Shown here: positions 30,692 to 39,014 of the stretch, piece after piece
How the letters are laid out: every line of letters begins with the position of its first letter
Position numbering within the stretch: position 1 is the stretch's first letter
Assembly: GCA_903928895.1 (NCBI GenBank)
Contig: CAIYSR010000155.1
Location: 1 to 62,677 of the forward strand
Origin: an uncultured Rhodospirillales bacterium
GTDB lineage: Bacteria; Pseudomonadota; Alphaproteobacteria; Acetobacterales; Acetobacteraceae
Direction: 5' to 3'
Length of the DNA stretch: 62,677 nt
The notes under the pieces: model-generated
What the model saw: the letters and a program-made list of their open reading frames with translations, nothing else
Told to the model about the DNA's origin: nothing
Database searches by the model: none
Position numbers and translations under genes: made by a program

Positions 30692-32802
30692 CAGGGGCCT
30701 GGCATCCGGGAGCGAACCGCAGCTAGGCGGACTTGGAGGCGCTCGACGTCGGCAGACATGCCTGCCTGGACGAGCCATCCGTTCACGCGTGTCAGAAGGT
30801 CAGGCGCATCAGGTCGACGTTCGGCTAGATCAAGGGCTATCTCCGCCGCTTCGATGTACCTGCCAAGACCGCCGATGGTGGCGCTGAGTTGAATCCATAC
30901 GGCGTCCCAGGAGGGAGCACGGCGAACGCACTCTCGGAAGGCACTCTCAGCCTCGAGCGCCATGCCGCATGCGAGCAAAATATTGCCCAAGTGGTTGTGC
31001 CGATGGGCCATAGGTTCAGGCGAGCGTGTTGCCGCCTCGCGCGCTGCATCGATCGCCTCCGACTTTCGACCCAATTGCAGGAGGGAGACACTCAGCTCCA
31101 TGTAATAGTCAGGGTCACTTGGAAGTAGCAGTATCGCATGGCGGAATAGTTTCTCCGCACCCTCGAAATCACCGATCCGCAGCAAGGCCTTGCCCGCCAG
31201 AAACACGCTCCATGGATCGCTCGACGCGCCGGCTACGGCTGCCTCGGTAGCGGCGGCCACATGGTCATCTTGCAGTGCCGTCAGAAGCGCTAAGCGTGCG
31301 TGAAATAGGGCGCTCTGCGGAGAAGCGTGAAGTCCAGCGCGTACAATCCGTTCCGCGCCGGTCAGGTCGTCTCGCTGTTCGTGGAGGTCGATGAACCAGC
31401 TCAGCTGACCAGCCTCGCCCACGAGGGCGGCGAGGATGCAAGCCAAGCCCGCGATCGCTGGATTTCGATTCGACATCGGCTCCAGGAAGGCTACGATATA
31501 TTTAGCGAGAGCGCATGGAGAGTCCGATTTTTTGATGCAATATTCCAGCAACTCGGCTGGGTTAATGTAATTAACGGTACTGCCCGCGGCTGTGGCGAGC
31601 GCGCGGAGGGCGATCGCAAAGTCACCCACGTAGACGTCGCGTAGCTCTGGGCGAATCACGCCATCAGAATATTCTTCCACCGATAGAGCGGTGTATAGCA
31701 GCGCCGTCTCGAAAGCGCCCTCCTCGCGCAATCTATTGGCAAGGACGTGCAAGAACCCGCCGTCACGCGAGGGTCTGAAATGGGCCAATCGGGTTACGAC
31801 GTGGCTCAAGAGTCGGGGATCGTCGGTGCGCATTTCCCCGCGCGCAAGGAGAGCGGCCATCCCGAGGCCAACTGCAATCAGGTCGGCATCCTCCTGCCCC
31901 TCCAATAGATATCCATCCTTCGGTCTAGGGCAGACTGTTGGATTCCGCGCGACGGAAGAAATAACATCATCAAGACCAACGAGTCTATCTGGAGAATATC
32001 CGAACATAGAATATTGTTTCAGATTTAAATCTGAGTATATCAGATGATCATAAAGATCATTGTGAACATATTTCCATTTTTTCTCAATGGCCTTTCGATA
32101 TGCGATCATGAAAAATTGACCGTATACGTCCATCGTGGCGCTATTTCCTAAAGCAAAGCCGTCGCCGACGTCTCCTTTATCGTGAGAAAACCGGTCAACA
32201 TAGATGTCGCCGTCGGCAACAGTGTGTAGAAATTCTGCACTGGGTGGCTCGAAGCGAAAATCCGGCCGGGCTCGAATCACGACATCGAACGGGTAGCCCT
32301 GTCCGCTTTCCAAGTTCTTTCGCAGGAGATCTGCCTGCCAGACTTTGTACAGCATCGACATCGAGAAGGGGTCCGGCCCCGAGGGTACACCTTCCCGCGA
32401 TTGCCGGTTTTCAAACCAGGCAAAACGCAGGGGTTCCTCAACATGAACGACCGCCGTCGGCAGGACGGCCGCTATCATGTCCGCGGTCACACGGGCGTTG
32501 GTCGCACGCTCGCTCGCACGCTCGCGCAAGCCGGGCAGATGATCGAAGATGTGGGCCGACGCCCAGCTTGAGGGCAAGGCTTCTAGGACACCGTTCGGAA
32601 ACAGCCCCCGCATCCGGTTCAGGCCGCCAAGCGCCCCAAACATTTTACCGCCGCGCGTTGCCCAGGTCGCGACGACAACCGAAATCTTGACGCGGTCGTC
32701 GTATTTGGCGAGCCAACCAAAATTATCCTCGAAACTACGCATTTGTCCGGATAGACACAAGCAAACGCTAACTATTCTGCGACCTTCACGTTCTATCGCC
32801 AT
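30688..32802 (-). CDS. Glycosyltransferase-like protein with C-terminal TPR repeats
   Basis: This 704-residue protein has the reverse domain order of its convergent neighbour. Residues 1-300 form a domain starting VSVCLCLSGQMRSFEDNFGWL, with VVVATWATRGGK, FDVVIRARPDF and YVDRFSHDKGDVGDGFALG. Residues 340-690 are TPR-like (e.g. GDFEGAEKLFRHAILLLPSDPDYYMEL). The FDVVIRxRxD motif and the VATW motif are shared with the neighbour, suggesting common ancestry of the catalytic-type domain. Base composition is AT-richer than average. There is no signal peptide. Function is unknown; a glycosyltransferase-like role is inferred. Confidence 0.72.
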   Translation of the reverse strand: MAIEREGRRIVSVCLCLSGQMRSFEDNFGWLAKYDDRVKISVVVATWATRGGKMFGALGGLNRMRGLFPNGVLEALPSSWASAHIFDHLPGLRERASERATNARVTADMIAAVLPTAVVHVEEPLRFAWFENRQSREGVPSGPDPFSMSMLYKVWQADLLRKNLESGQGYPFDVVIRARPDFRFEPPSAEFLHTVADGDIYVDRFSHDKGDVGDGFALGNSATMDVYGQFFMIAYRKAIEKKWKYVHNDLYDHLIYSDLNLKQYSMFGYSPDRLVGLDDVISSVARNPTVCPRPKDGYLLEGQEDADLIAVGLGMAALLARGEMRTDDPRLLSHVVTRLAHFRPSRDGGFLHVLANRLREEGAFETALLYTALSVEEYSDGVIRPELRDVYVGDFAIALRALATAAGSTVNYINPAELLEYCIKKSDSPCALAKYIVAFLEPMSNRNPAIAGLACILAALVGEAGQLSWFIDLHEQRDDLTGAERIVRAGLHASPQSALFHARLALLTALQDDHVAAATEAAVAGASSDPWSVFLAGKALLRIGDFEGAEKLFRHAILLLPSDPDYYMELSVSLLQLGRKSEAIDAAREAATRSPEPMAHRHNHLGNILLACGMALEAESAFRECVRRAPSWDAVWIQLSATIGGLGRYIEAAEIALDLAERRPDAPDLLTRVNGWLVQAGMSADVERLQVRLAAVRSRMPGPC

Positions 32803-33164
32803 ACACTGCTTCCGAGATAATCTATCACATCATACGGGATGACCGGTTAACACGGACAGCCAGCGTCGAACAGAGGCATATGACCGCAGCATCGGCGTCG
32901 ACGTCCGATCTCTCCCGGGCGGCGGGGTCGGCTCGGCCGGCCAGGAAGCGTGAACGGCCAGCGGTTAAAGGGGTCGGTCGGGTCGACGCAGCGTGCGCCT
33001 TCGAGGTCGAAGTCCCATATATTTAGAACGACGATGGGCGGCGTCACGTCGTGCGCCACACGCCCCAGTTGTCGCCACGCGCTGGCCGCCCTACTTTGCC
33101 AATGAATGCAAACCGAACGCAGCCTCCTCCGGCCACGCCGATCGACCGCCGCTGGGCGGGTGCG
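32803..33164. other. Intergenic region between divergent genes
   Basis: No convincing complete gene lies in these 362 bases. The first 50 bases are AT-rich and could hold the promoter of the minus-strand glycosyltransferase-like gene. On the minus strand from about 33062 to 32940 there is a short open segment with protein-like composition (VVLNIWDFDLEGARC and DPTDPFNRWPFTLP), possibly the remnant of a lost gene. In-frame upstream starts for the cyclase gene (ATG 33102) also lie here. Confidence 0.4.
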
Positions 33165-35075
33165 ATGAGCACTGTGCGCATCGAGCGCCGGCTCGCGGCC
33201 ATTCTTGCGCTTGATGTTGCCGGCTACAGCCAGCTCATGGGCGGGGACGAGTTGGGAACGCTCAACGCCCTCAAGGCCCATCGGCGCGACCGCATCGACC
33301 CGGCGATTGCACGCCACAATGGCCGCATCGTCACCATTGCCGGGGACGGGCTGATGGTGGAGTTCGCCTCGGTGGTGGATGCGGTGGCGGCCGCGGTCGC
33401 GATCCAGCAGGGCATGCTCGCCTTCAACGTGGCAATTGCCGAGGATCGCCGCATCGTGCTGCGGATCGGCATCAATGTCGGCGACATCATCATCGATGGC
33501 GGCGATATTTTTGGCGACGGGGTCAATGTTGCCGCCCGCCTGGAAGCGCTGTGCGAGCCTGGCGGCGTCTGCATCTCGCGCTCCGCCAACGAGCAGGTGC
33601 GCGACCGGCTGCCGTTGCCGTTCACCGATCGAGGTGAGCAGTCGGTGAAGAACATCGCCCGCGCCATCGGGGTTTTCGGCCTGTCCGCGCGGGAGATCGC
33701 GGCGATGCCGGAGAACGCCTTGCCGCTCCCGGTCACGCCCGCCCGCCGCGTGCGGCTGTGGCGCAGCCCGTCGCTGCCGTTGCGGCTTGGGTTTGTCGCG
33801 GTTCTGCTGGTGGCCGCCGCCGGCACCGGCTGGTGGATCGGCATGCCAACGCCGGCGCCCCAGGCCGCTCCGGCGCCCCGCCCCGTTGCTCCGGTGGTGC
33901 AGGACCGTCGCGGCTCGATCATCGTGCTGCCGTTCGACCCGACCACGGCGAGCGCGGCACGGCTGGCCCGGGACGTCGCGGAGCGCCTGTCCTCCGAGCG
34001 GGGCTGGCCGGTCACCGCCCCGGCGGTTGCGGCGCGGTACCAGGGCAAGACCCAGGATCCGCGTGTCATCGGTCGCGAGCAGAACGTCCACTTCACCCTC
34101 TCCGGCGGTGCCCGCGACCAGGACGGCAGGCTTCATGTGAGCGCGACGCTGCGCGAAACCCAGGAGGGCCGGGACGTCTGGTCCCAGCAATTCGAGGCGG
34201 GCAGCGATCCTGGCGCCCTCGTTGCGGCCATCGCCGCGGAGGTCAGCCAAGCGATGATCGACGCCGAGGCCGCCCGCGCCCGGCGCGAGCGGCCGGCCAA
34301 CCTCGACGCCACCGATTATTATTTCGCCGCGCTCGAAACCGCGCTGACCCCGCTCACCCGCGCCAACCTCGCCGGCCGCATCGCCCTGCTCAACCAGGCC
34401 GTCGCGCTCGATCCAGCCAATACACCCGCCCTGGCACTCGACGCCCGCCTGCGCGCCCTGCTGGTGCTGAACGAATGGTCGGCCGACCGCGCCGGCGACC
34501 TCGCCTTCGCCGCCAGGGCCGCCGACCGCCTGCTCGAAGCCGCGCCGCGCGACATCTACCAGCTTCGCACCAAGGCCTATGTCCTGCGCGCCCAGGGCAA
34601 TCTCGACCAGGCGATCGCGCTGCATCGCCGCGTGCTGGAGATCAATCCCGCCGTCGCCGACAGTCATCGCGAGATCGGCGTGATCCTCCAGGCGCAGAAC
34701 CGCCACGCCGAGGCGCTCGCCAGTTTCCGTACGGCGCGGCGCTTCGCCGAGGCCGATTTCATTCTCGACACCCAGACCGCCTCCGCCCTGCTCGCCAACG
34801 GGTTGTTTGCCGAGGCGATCCAGCTCGCGCGCGCGGCGCTGGCGGAATCGCCGGGTGGCGGCCTCGACACGCCATGGCTCACCCTCATCGCGGCCTATGC
34901 CGCACTCGGGGAGACCGATCCCAAATCCGCCGACATCGCCCGCGCCGAGCTCGCCCGCTACTTCGCCACCCCGCAGCCGATCCGGACCCTGGCCGAACTG
35001 CGCAAGGACGGCGGGCTCGCGGCCCTGCCCAACCTCGCCGAAGGGCTGCGCCGCGCCGGGCTGCCGGACGAATGA
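33165..35075 (+). CDS. Class III adenylate/guanylate cyclase with TPR repeats
   Basis: This 636-residue protein probably makes cAMP. The N-terminal cyclase domain (1-190) has metal-binding Asp17 (ALDVAGYSQLMG) and Asp61 (AGDGLMVEF), and the transition-state Asn121/Arg125 pair (GVNVAARLE). One membrane helix follows (GFVAVLLVAAAGTGWWIG, about 205-225), then a TolB-like N-domain (GSIIVLPFD) and TPR repeats to the end. The start at ATG 33165 gives the usual short N-terminus; ATG 33102 is possible. A cyclic-nucleotide-binding membrane protein is next downstream. Confidence 0.88.
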   Translation: MSTVRIERRLAAILALDVAGYSQLMGGDELGTLNALKAHRRDRIDPAIARHNGRIVTIAGDGLMVEFASVVDAVAAAVAIQQGMLAFNVAIAEDRRIVLRIGINVGDIIIDGGDIFGDGVNVAARLEALCEPGGVCISRSANEQVRDRLPLPFTDRGEQSVKNIARAIGVFGLSAREIAAMPENALPLPVTPARRVRLWRSPSLPLRLGFVAVLLVAAAGTGWWIGMPTPAPQAAPAPRPVAPVVQDRRGSIIVLPFDPTTASAARLARDVAERLSSERGWPVTAPAVAARYQGKTQDPRVIGREQNVHFTLSGGARDQDGRLHVSATLRETQEGRDVWSQQFEAGSDPGALVAAIAAEVSQAMIDAEAARARRERPANLDATDYYFAALETALTPLTRANLAGRIALLNQAVALDPANTPALALDARLRALLVLNEWSADRAGDLAFAARAADRLLEAAPRDIYQLRTKAYVLRAQGNLDQAIALHRRVLEINPAVADSHREIGVILQAQNRHAEALASFRTARRFAEADFILDTQTASALLANGLFAEAIQLARAALAESPGGGLDTPWLTLIAAYAALGETDPKSADIARAELARYFATPQPIRTLAELRKDGGLAALPNLAEGLRRAGLPDE

Positions 35076-35099
35076 GGATGCTGCGAAGGGCAGAAAGGT

Positions 35100-35142
35100 C
35101 TTCTTTTTTTGGAAAAAAAGAAGCAAAAAAACTTTGTCCGTC
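35100..35142 (+). repeat. Dispersed A/T hairpin element, copy 2
   Basis: The 11-base arms 35100-35110 and 35113-35123 are perfect complements around GG, followed by C, an A-run and CTTTGTCCGTC. The layout is the same as copies 1 and 3. It follows the cyclase stop in the same orientation. Confidence 0.75.
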
Positions 35143-35193
35143 GCTGTGTGCTTCGATCCGGGTGCCATCATGGCTCACGGGGATCGGCGTCGG

Positions 35194-35877
35194 ATGAACC
35201 TCGACCCGTTCTCGATCGACCTGAACAGCTGGTTCGTCGCCCATGCCACCTGGCGCGAACTCCCCGGCTACATCGGCGCCTGCCTGGTGTTCGCCTCGTT
35301 CATGATGCGGCGCATGATCCCGCTGCGCGCGCTCACGGCGGCGAGCAACGTGTTTTTCATCATCTATGCCTATGTCGAGGGCCAATACCCGACCTTGTTC
35401 CTCCACGCCCTGCTGCTGCCGCTCAATGGCGTGCGGATGTACCAGATGACCCGACTGATCCGCCGGGTGAAGCGCGTCGTCGGCACCGATCATGCGATGG
35501 CCGCGCTCAAGCCCTACATGAAACGCCGCAAATGCCGCACCGGGGACATCCTGTTCCGCAAAGGCGACGTCGCCGATGAGCTGCACTTCATTGTCTCCGG
35601 TGGCTTCCGGGTCACTGAAATCGGCCTCACGCTGCCTCCGGGCCAGTTTGTCGGAGAACTCGGCCTGCTCGCGCCTTCCGGCCGGCGCACCCAATCGCTC
35701 GAATGCGTTGCCGACGGGGAGTTGCTCACCATCAGCTATGAGCACGTGACGGAACTGTATTTCCAGAACCCCGACTTTGGCTTCCACTTCCTCCAGCTCA
35801 CCACCAGCCGGCTGTTCCAGAACCTCGACGTGATGCAAGCGGAACTCGAAGCCCTTCGTCGACAACTGCGGAAGTAA
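35194..35877 (+). CDS. Membrane protein with cytoplasmic cyclic-nucleotide-binding domain
   Basis: This is a 227-residue protein. About three hydrophobic helices occupy residues 25-85 (GYIGACLVFASFMM, ASNVFFIIYAYVEGQ, LFLHALLLPLNGV). A CNB domain (100-215) keeps the phosphate-cassette Glu155 (FVGELGLLAP) and an Arg at 164/165 (SGRRTQSL). The helix set resembles YgjV/Popeye-like modules; this is an impression. ATG 35194 has GGGGAT upstream; ATG 35170 is an alternative. Lying behind a cyclase gene, it is a likely cAMP effector. There is no DNA-binding domain. Confidence 0.78.
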   Translation: MNLDPFSIDLNSWFVAHATWRELPGYIGACLVFASFMMRRMIPLRALTAASNVFFIIYAYVEGQYPTLFLHALLLPLNGVRMYQMTRLIRRVKRVVGTDHAMAALKPYMKRRKCRTGDILFRKGDVADELHFIVSGGFRVTEIGLTLPPGQFVGELGLLAPSGRRTQSLECVADGELLTISYEHVTELYFQNPDFGFHFLQLTTSRLFQNLDVMQAELEALRRQLRK

Positions 35878-36034
35878 CCAAGGCAAGCATGGCTTCGCCG
35901 GCCAGGGGCGGTGGCCCAGGCAGTCTTGGGCTTCGCACGCGAACCCACCGTGACCCCGACCCGCGATCCGAAGGGCAACCCTCCAGCGGCGCATTGCCTC
36001 CCCGCCTTCCCTGTCACGGGTAGTTCCAAATACG

Positions 36035-36067
36035 AAAAACCGCGGCGCCTCTTTCGAGACGCCGCGG
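36035..36067 (-). terminator. Rho-independent terminator after the 11-residue-repeat gene
   Basis: On the minus strand an 8-bp perfect stem (CCGCGGCG pairing with CGCCGCGG), then a mismatch and three more pairs around a four-base loop, is followed by TTTTT. It sits 35 bases beyond the stop of the repeat-protein gene, in the right orientation for it. Confidence 0.8.
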
Positions 36068-36101
36068 CCCATCGGTTCAGCCCGATATCAGGGCCGAGGT
36101 A

Positions 36102-36725
36102 TCAGGGGCAGGGCTGAGCCGAGGCCAGCTTCGGGGACTCGGAGCCGCTGGCACCGGCCAGCTTCGGAGCCTCGGAACCGCTGGCGCCGGCCAGCTTCGG
36201 AGCCTCGGAGCCGCTGGCACCGGCCAGCTTCGGGGCCTCGGAACCGCTGGCGCCGGCCAGCTTCGGAGCCTCGGAACCGCTGGCGCCGGCCAGCTTCGGA
36301 GCCTCGGAGCCGCTGGCACCGGCCAGCTTCGGAGCCTCGGAGCCGCTGGCACCGGCGAGCTTCGGAGCCTCGGAGCCGCTGGCACCGGCCAGCTTCGGAG
36401 CCTCGGAGCCGCTGGCGCCGGCCAGCTTCGGAGCCTCGGAACCGCTGGCGCCGGCCAGCTTCGGAGCCTCGGAACCGCTGGCGCCGGCCAGCTTCGGAGC
36501 CTCGGAACCGCTGGCACCGGCCAGCTTCGGAGCCTCGGAACCGCTGGCGCCGGCCAGCTTCGGAGCCTCGGAGCCGCTGGCACCGGCCAGCTTCGGGGCC
36601 TCGGAGCCCGACGCGCCGGCCAGGGTCGCGCCCTTGACGCAGCCAACCGAGGCGGTCTGGGCGAAGGCCGGGGTGGCCAGCGCGAGGGCGAGGGCGGCGG
36701 TAGCGAACAACATGGTCTTGGTCAT
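36102..36725 (-). CDS. Secreted protein with fifteen 11-residue repeats
   Basis: This 207-residue protein begins with a Sec signal peptide (TKTMLFATAALALALATPAFA) and a short mature N-terminus containing one Cys. Fifteen tandem copies of AGASGSEAPKL follow (the last has S for A before PKL), then a seven-residue tail with a second Cys. AGGAGA precedes ATG 36725, and a good terminator follows. The repeat is rich in small residues with one acidic and one basic residue per unit, suggesting an extended, flexible exported protein. No family is recognised. Confidence 0.82.
   Translation of the reverse strand: MTKTMLFATAALALALATPAFAQTASVGCVKGATLAGASGSEAPKLAGASGSEAPKLAGASGSEAPKLAGASGSEAPKLAGASGSEAPKLAGASGSEAPKLAGASGSEAPKLAGASGSEAPKLAGASGSEAPKLAGASGSEAPKLAGASGSEAPKLAGASGSEAPKLAGASGSEAPKLAGASGSEAPKLAGASGSESPKLASAQPCP
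36126..36620 (-). repeat. 33-bp tandem repeat array inside the secreted-protein gene
   Basis: Fifteen 33-bp units occupy exactly 495 bases with no spacers. Units differ mainly at synonymous positions (GGC/GGT, GCC/GCG/GCA, TCC/TCG). Such arrays change length by slippage or recombination; being a multiple of three, gains and losses would keep the frame. Confidence 0.93.
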
Positions 36726-36883
36726 TGGTCTTCTCCTGTTTGCGTTCATTCGGCCCCAGGTCCGAGCAACTCGTTCCTGCTCATCTGGTGAACGCAGAAT
36801 GACGTGAACACGCCCATACCAGTATGAATGCATTCACACGATGGGAAAAATTTTGAAATTTCGCAAAATTCCGCTCCGCCCGC

Positions 36884-38266
36884 TCACTTGGCCGCTGCGA
36901 TCGGCAGGGACACCCATTGCTGCTCGTCCCGCCGCCGGATCAACATCAGGGCGTGCGCGCGCTTCTGTGCCCGCGCCTCGGCCAGACGCCGCTCGACATC
37001 CTCGGGCGCCGCCACCGGCTCCTGCTGCACCTTGACGATCACATCGCCGGCGAACAGGGCCTTGTCCGATGCCGCAGTGTTCGGCTGCACCTTGGCGATC
37101 AGCACGCCGCCGAGGTCTCCGGCGAGCTTGAACTGCTCGCGCGTCTCGCCGGTGATCGACATGAGCTGCAAGCCGAGCGCCTTGGGGTCGGTACTGCCGA
37201 CCCGCACCGGCGCGGCCTTGACCTCGGTCGCATTGGAATCGTCCACCCATTCCGCCGGGGTCGCCCGCAGCACGATCTCCTTGCCGTCGCGCCATATCAG
37301 CACCGGCACCGCGGTGCCGATCTTGGACCGCGCGACCATGCGCGACAGCGCGCGCCCGTCCTTTGGGGTCTGTCCGTTGAAGGCAAGCACGACATCGCCC
37401 TCGCGCAGGCCGACCTTCGCTGCCGGCGTGTCCACGCCCACCTGCGCCACGATCACCCCGCGCGGCTTGGCCAGGCCGACGCCTTCGGCCATGTCGGCGG
37501 TCAATTCCTGGGTCCACAGCCCGAGCCAGCCGAGCCGCACCCGGCCGTACTGGCGGAGCTGGTCCAGGATATAGCGCGCATCATTGGCCGGGATCGCGAA
37601 GCCGATGCCGATCGAGCCGGTATCGCCGGGCGAGAAGATCGCGGTATTCACCCCCACCACCTCGCCGGCCATGTCGACCAGGGCGCCGCCCGAGTTGCCG
37701 TGATTGATCGCGGCGTCGGTCTGGATGAAATCGTCGTAGGCGGACAGCTTGATGTTGCGGTTCAGGCCGCTGACGATGCCGGAGCTGACCGATTCGCCCA
37801 CGCCCAGCGGATTGCCGACCGCGAACACCTGGTCCCCCACCCGGACCTTGTCGCTGTCGCCCCATTTGATCGCCGGGAACGGCTTGTCGCTGTCGATTTT
37901 GAGCAGCGCGAGGTCCATGTTCCCCGCCACGCCGATCACCTTGGCCTTGAACGTCGCGCCCGAGGACAGCGTGACGGTGAACTCCAGCATGCCGGCGACG
38001 ACGTGCTTGTTGGTGGCGATGATGCCGGAGGGGTCGATGATGAAGCCCGAGCCGAAATTCTCCACCCGCCGCGGCGGCGTCCCCTCGCCGCCATCGGAAA
38101 CCAGTTTGATCATGGTGATGTTGACCACCGTGGGCAGGATCTTCGCCAACCGGTGGGTTCGCCCGTAGGGCCAGATGTCGCGGAACTCGGCAAGCGCCGG
38201 GGACGGCGCCAGCGGAACCAGCATGGATGCCGCCAGCAGCGCGGCCAGCCACACGGAACGGATCAT
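36884..38266 (-). CDS. Do-family (DegP/DegQ-like) periplasmic serine protease
   Basis: This is an envelope quality-control protease. After a signal peptide (IRSVWLAALLAASMLVPLAPSP, start 38266), the 460-residue protein has the catalytic triad His88 (ATNKHVV), Asp118 (GNMDLALL) and Ser192 (NHGNSGGAL). Two PDZ domains follow: GVIVAQVGVDTPAAKVGLR and a second around GVLIAKVQPNTAASDKAL. The Crp/Fnr gene lies just upstream on the same strand with a 34-base gap. Confidence 0.92.
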   Translation of the reverse strand: MIRSVWLAALLAASMLVPLAPSPALAEFRDIWPYGRTHRLAKILPTVVNITMIKLVSDGGEGTPPRRVENFGSGFIIDPSGIIATNKHVVAGMLEFTVTLSSGATFKAKVIGVAGNMDLALLKIDSDKPFPAIKWGDSDKVRVGDQVFAVGNPLGVGESVSSGIVSGLNRNIKLSAYDDFIQTDAAINHGNSGGALVDMAGEVVGVNTAIFSPGDTGSIGIGFAIPANDARYILDQLRQYGRVRLGWLGLWTQELTADMAEGVGLAKPRGVIVAQVGVDTPAAKVGLREGDVVLAFNGQTPKDGRALSRMVARSKIGTAVPVLIWRDGKEIVLRATPAEWVDDSNATEVKAAPVRVGSTDPKALGLQLMSITGETREQFKLAGDLGGVLIAKVQPNTAASDKALFAGDVIVKVQQEPVAAPEDVERRLAEARAQKRAHALMLIRRRDEQQWVSLPIAAAK

Positions 38267-38300
38267 GCGAAAACCCCCAGAAAAGTACCCGACGTTGATC

Positions 38301-39005
38301 TTATAGGTCGCGCGCATCGATATCCTGCCGCAACGCGGACAGGTTCGTCAGCACGATATCCTGCCCCGACATCCGTATCCACCCGCTATCGCGGAACGTC
38401 GCCAGGTGCTTGTTGATGCTCTCCCGGGTCAGCCCGGTGAGCCCGCCCAACTCGCGCTGCGACAACTGGAACTCGATGCGCAGCCCGCCCTGCGCGGGCT
38501 TCGAATGCAGCGCCGCCAGATAGACCAGCGCCTTGGCCACCCGCGTTGGCGCCGGCAGGTCCACGGCGTCGGTCATCTGTTCGGTCGCCGTCTTCAGCCG
38601 GTCGCTCACCAGGCGGACCATCGCCAGCAGTGCCTCGGGTGTGCGCAGGAGAGCTTGGGTGAAGGCCGCGCCCTCGATCGACAGCAGCCGCGCCGGCGAC
38701 AACGCGACCGCGCCGGCCGCGCGCGGCCAGCCGTTCAGCACCGCGATCTCGCCGAACACCGAGCCCGGTCCGGCGATATCCAGGATCGCCTCGCGCCCGC
38801 CCTGGGTGGTGGAGGACAGTTTGAGATAGCCCTCGACCACCACCAGCACGGTACGCCCCTCGTCGCCCTGCTCGAACACCACATCGCGGGCCTCGATCTT
38901 CAGCACCCGCGACCGCCCCGCCAGGGTCCGCAACTCGGCCTCGGGAATGAACCGCAGGACCCGGTTTCCCGCCACCAGCCGGTAGGCCGCCTCGTCGAGA
39001 CTCAT
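38301..39005 (-). CDS. Crp/Fnr family transcriptional regulator
   Basis: This 234-residue regulator has an N-terminal cyclic-nucleotide-binding-like domain (20-130) and a C-terminal winged helix with recognition segment LSQRELGGLTGLTRESINKH (181-200). The phosphate-cassette Glu86 (FGEIAVL) and Arg95 (WPRAAG) are kept but the usual Ser/Thr after Arg is Ala. There is no cysteine at all, so it is not an oxygen-sensing Fe-S FNR. It may respond to cAMP or another ligand, given the cyclase gene 4 kb away; this link is an inference. Confidence 0.87.
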   Translation of the reverse strand: MSLDEAAYRLVAGNRVLRFIPEAELRTLAGRSRVLKIEARDVVFEQGDEGRTVLVVVEGYLKLSSTTQGGREAILDIAGPGSVFGEIAVLNGWPRAAGAVALSPARLLSIEGAAFTQALLRTPEALLAMVRLVSDRLKTATEQMTDAVDLPAPTRVAKALVYLAALHSKPAQGGLRIEFQLSQRELGGLTGLTRESINKHLATFRDSGWIRMSGQDIVLTNLSALRQDIDARDL

Positions 39006-39014
39006 GACGCCCCC

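Noticed and set aside
32847-35171. Long minus-strand open frame across the cyclase gene
   Set aside because: Antisense shadow of a cyclase with intact catalytic motifs; only its last 40 codons outside the cyclase gene were kept as a weak remnant note.
36126-36620. CRISPR-like array
   Set aside because: The 33-bp units are directly joined with no spacers and encode an in-frame 11-residue repeat behind a signal peptide.
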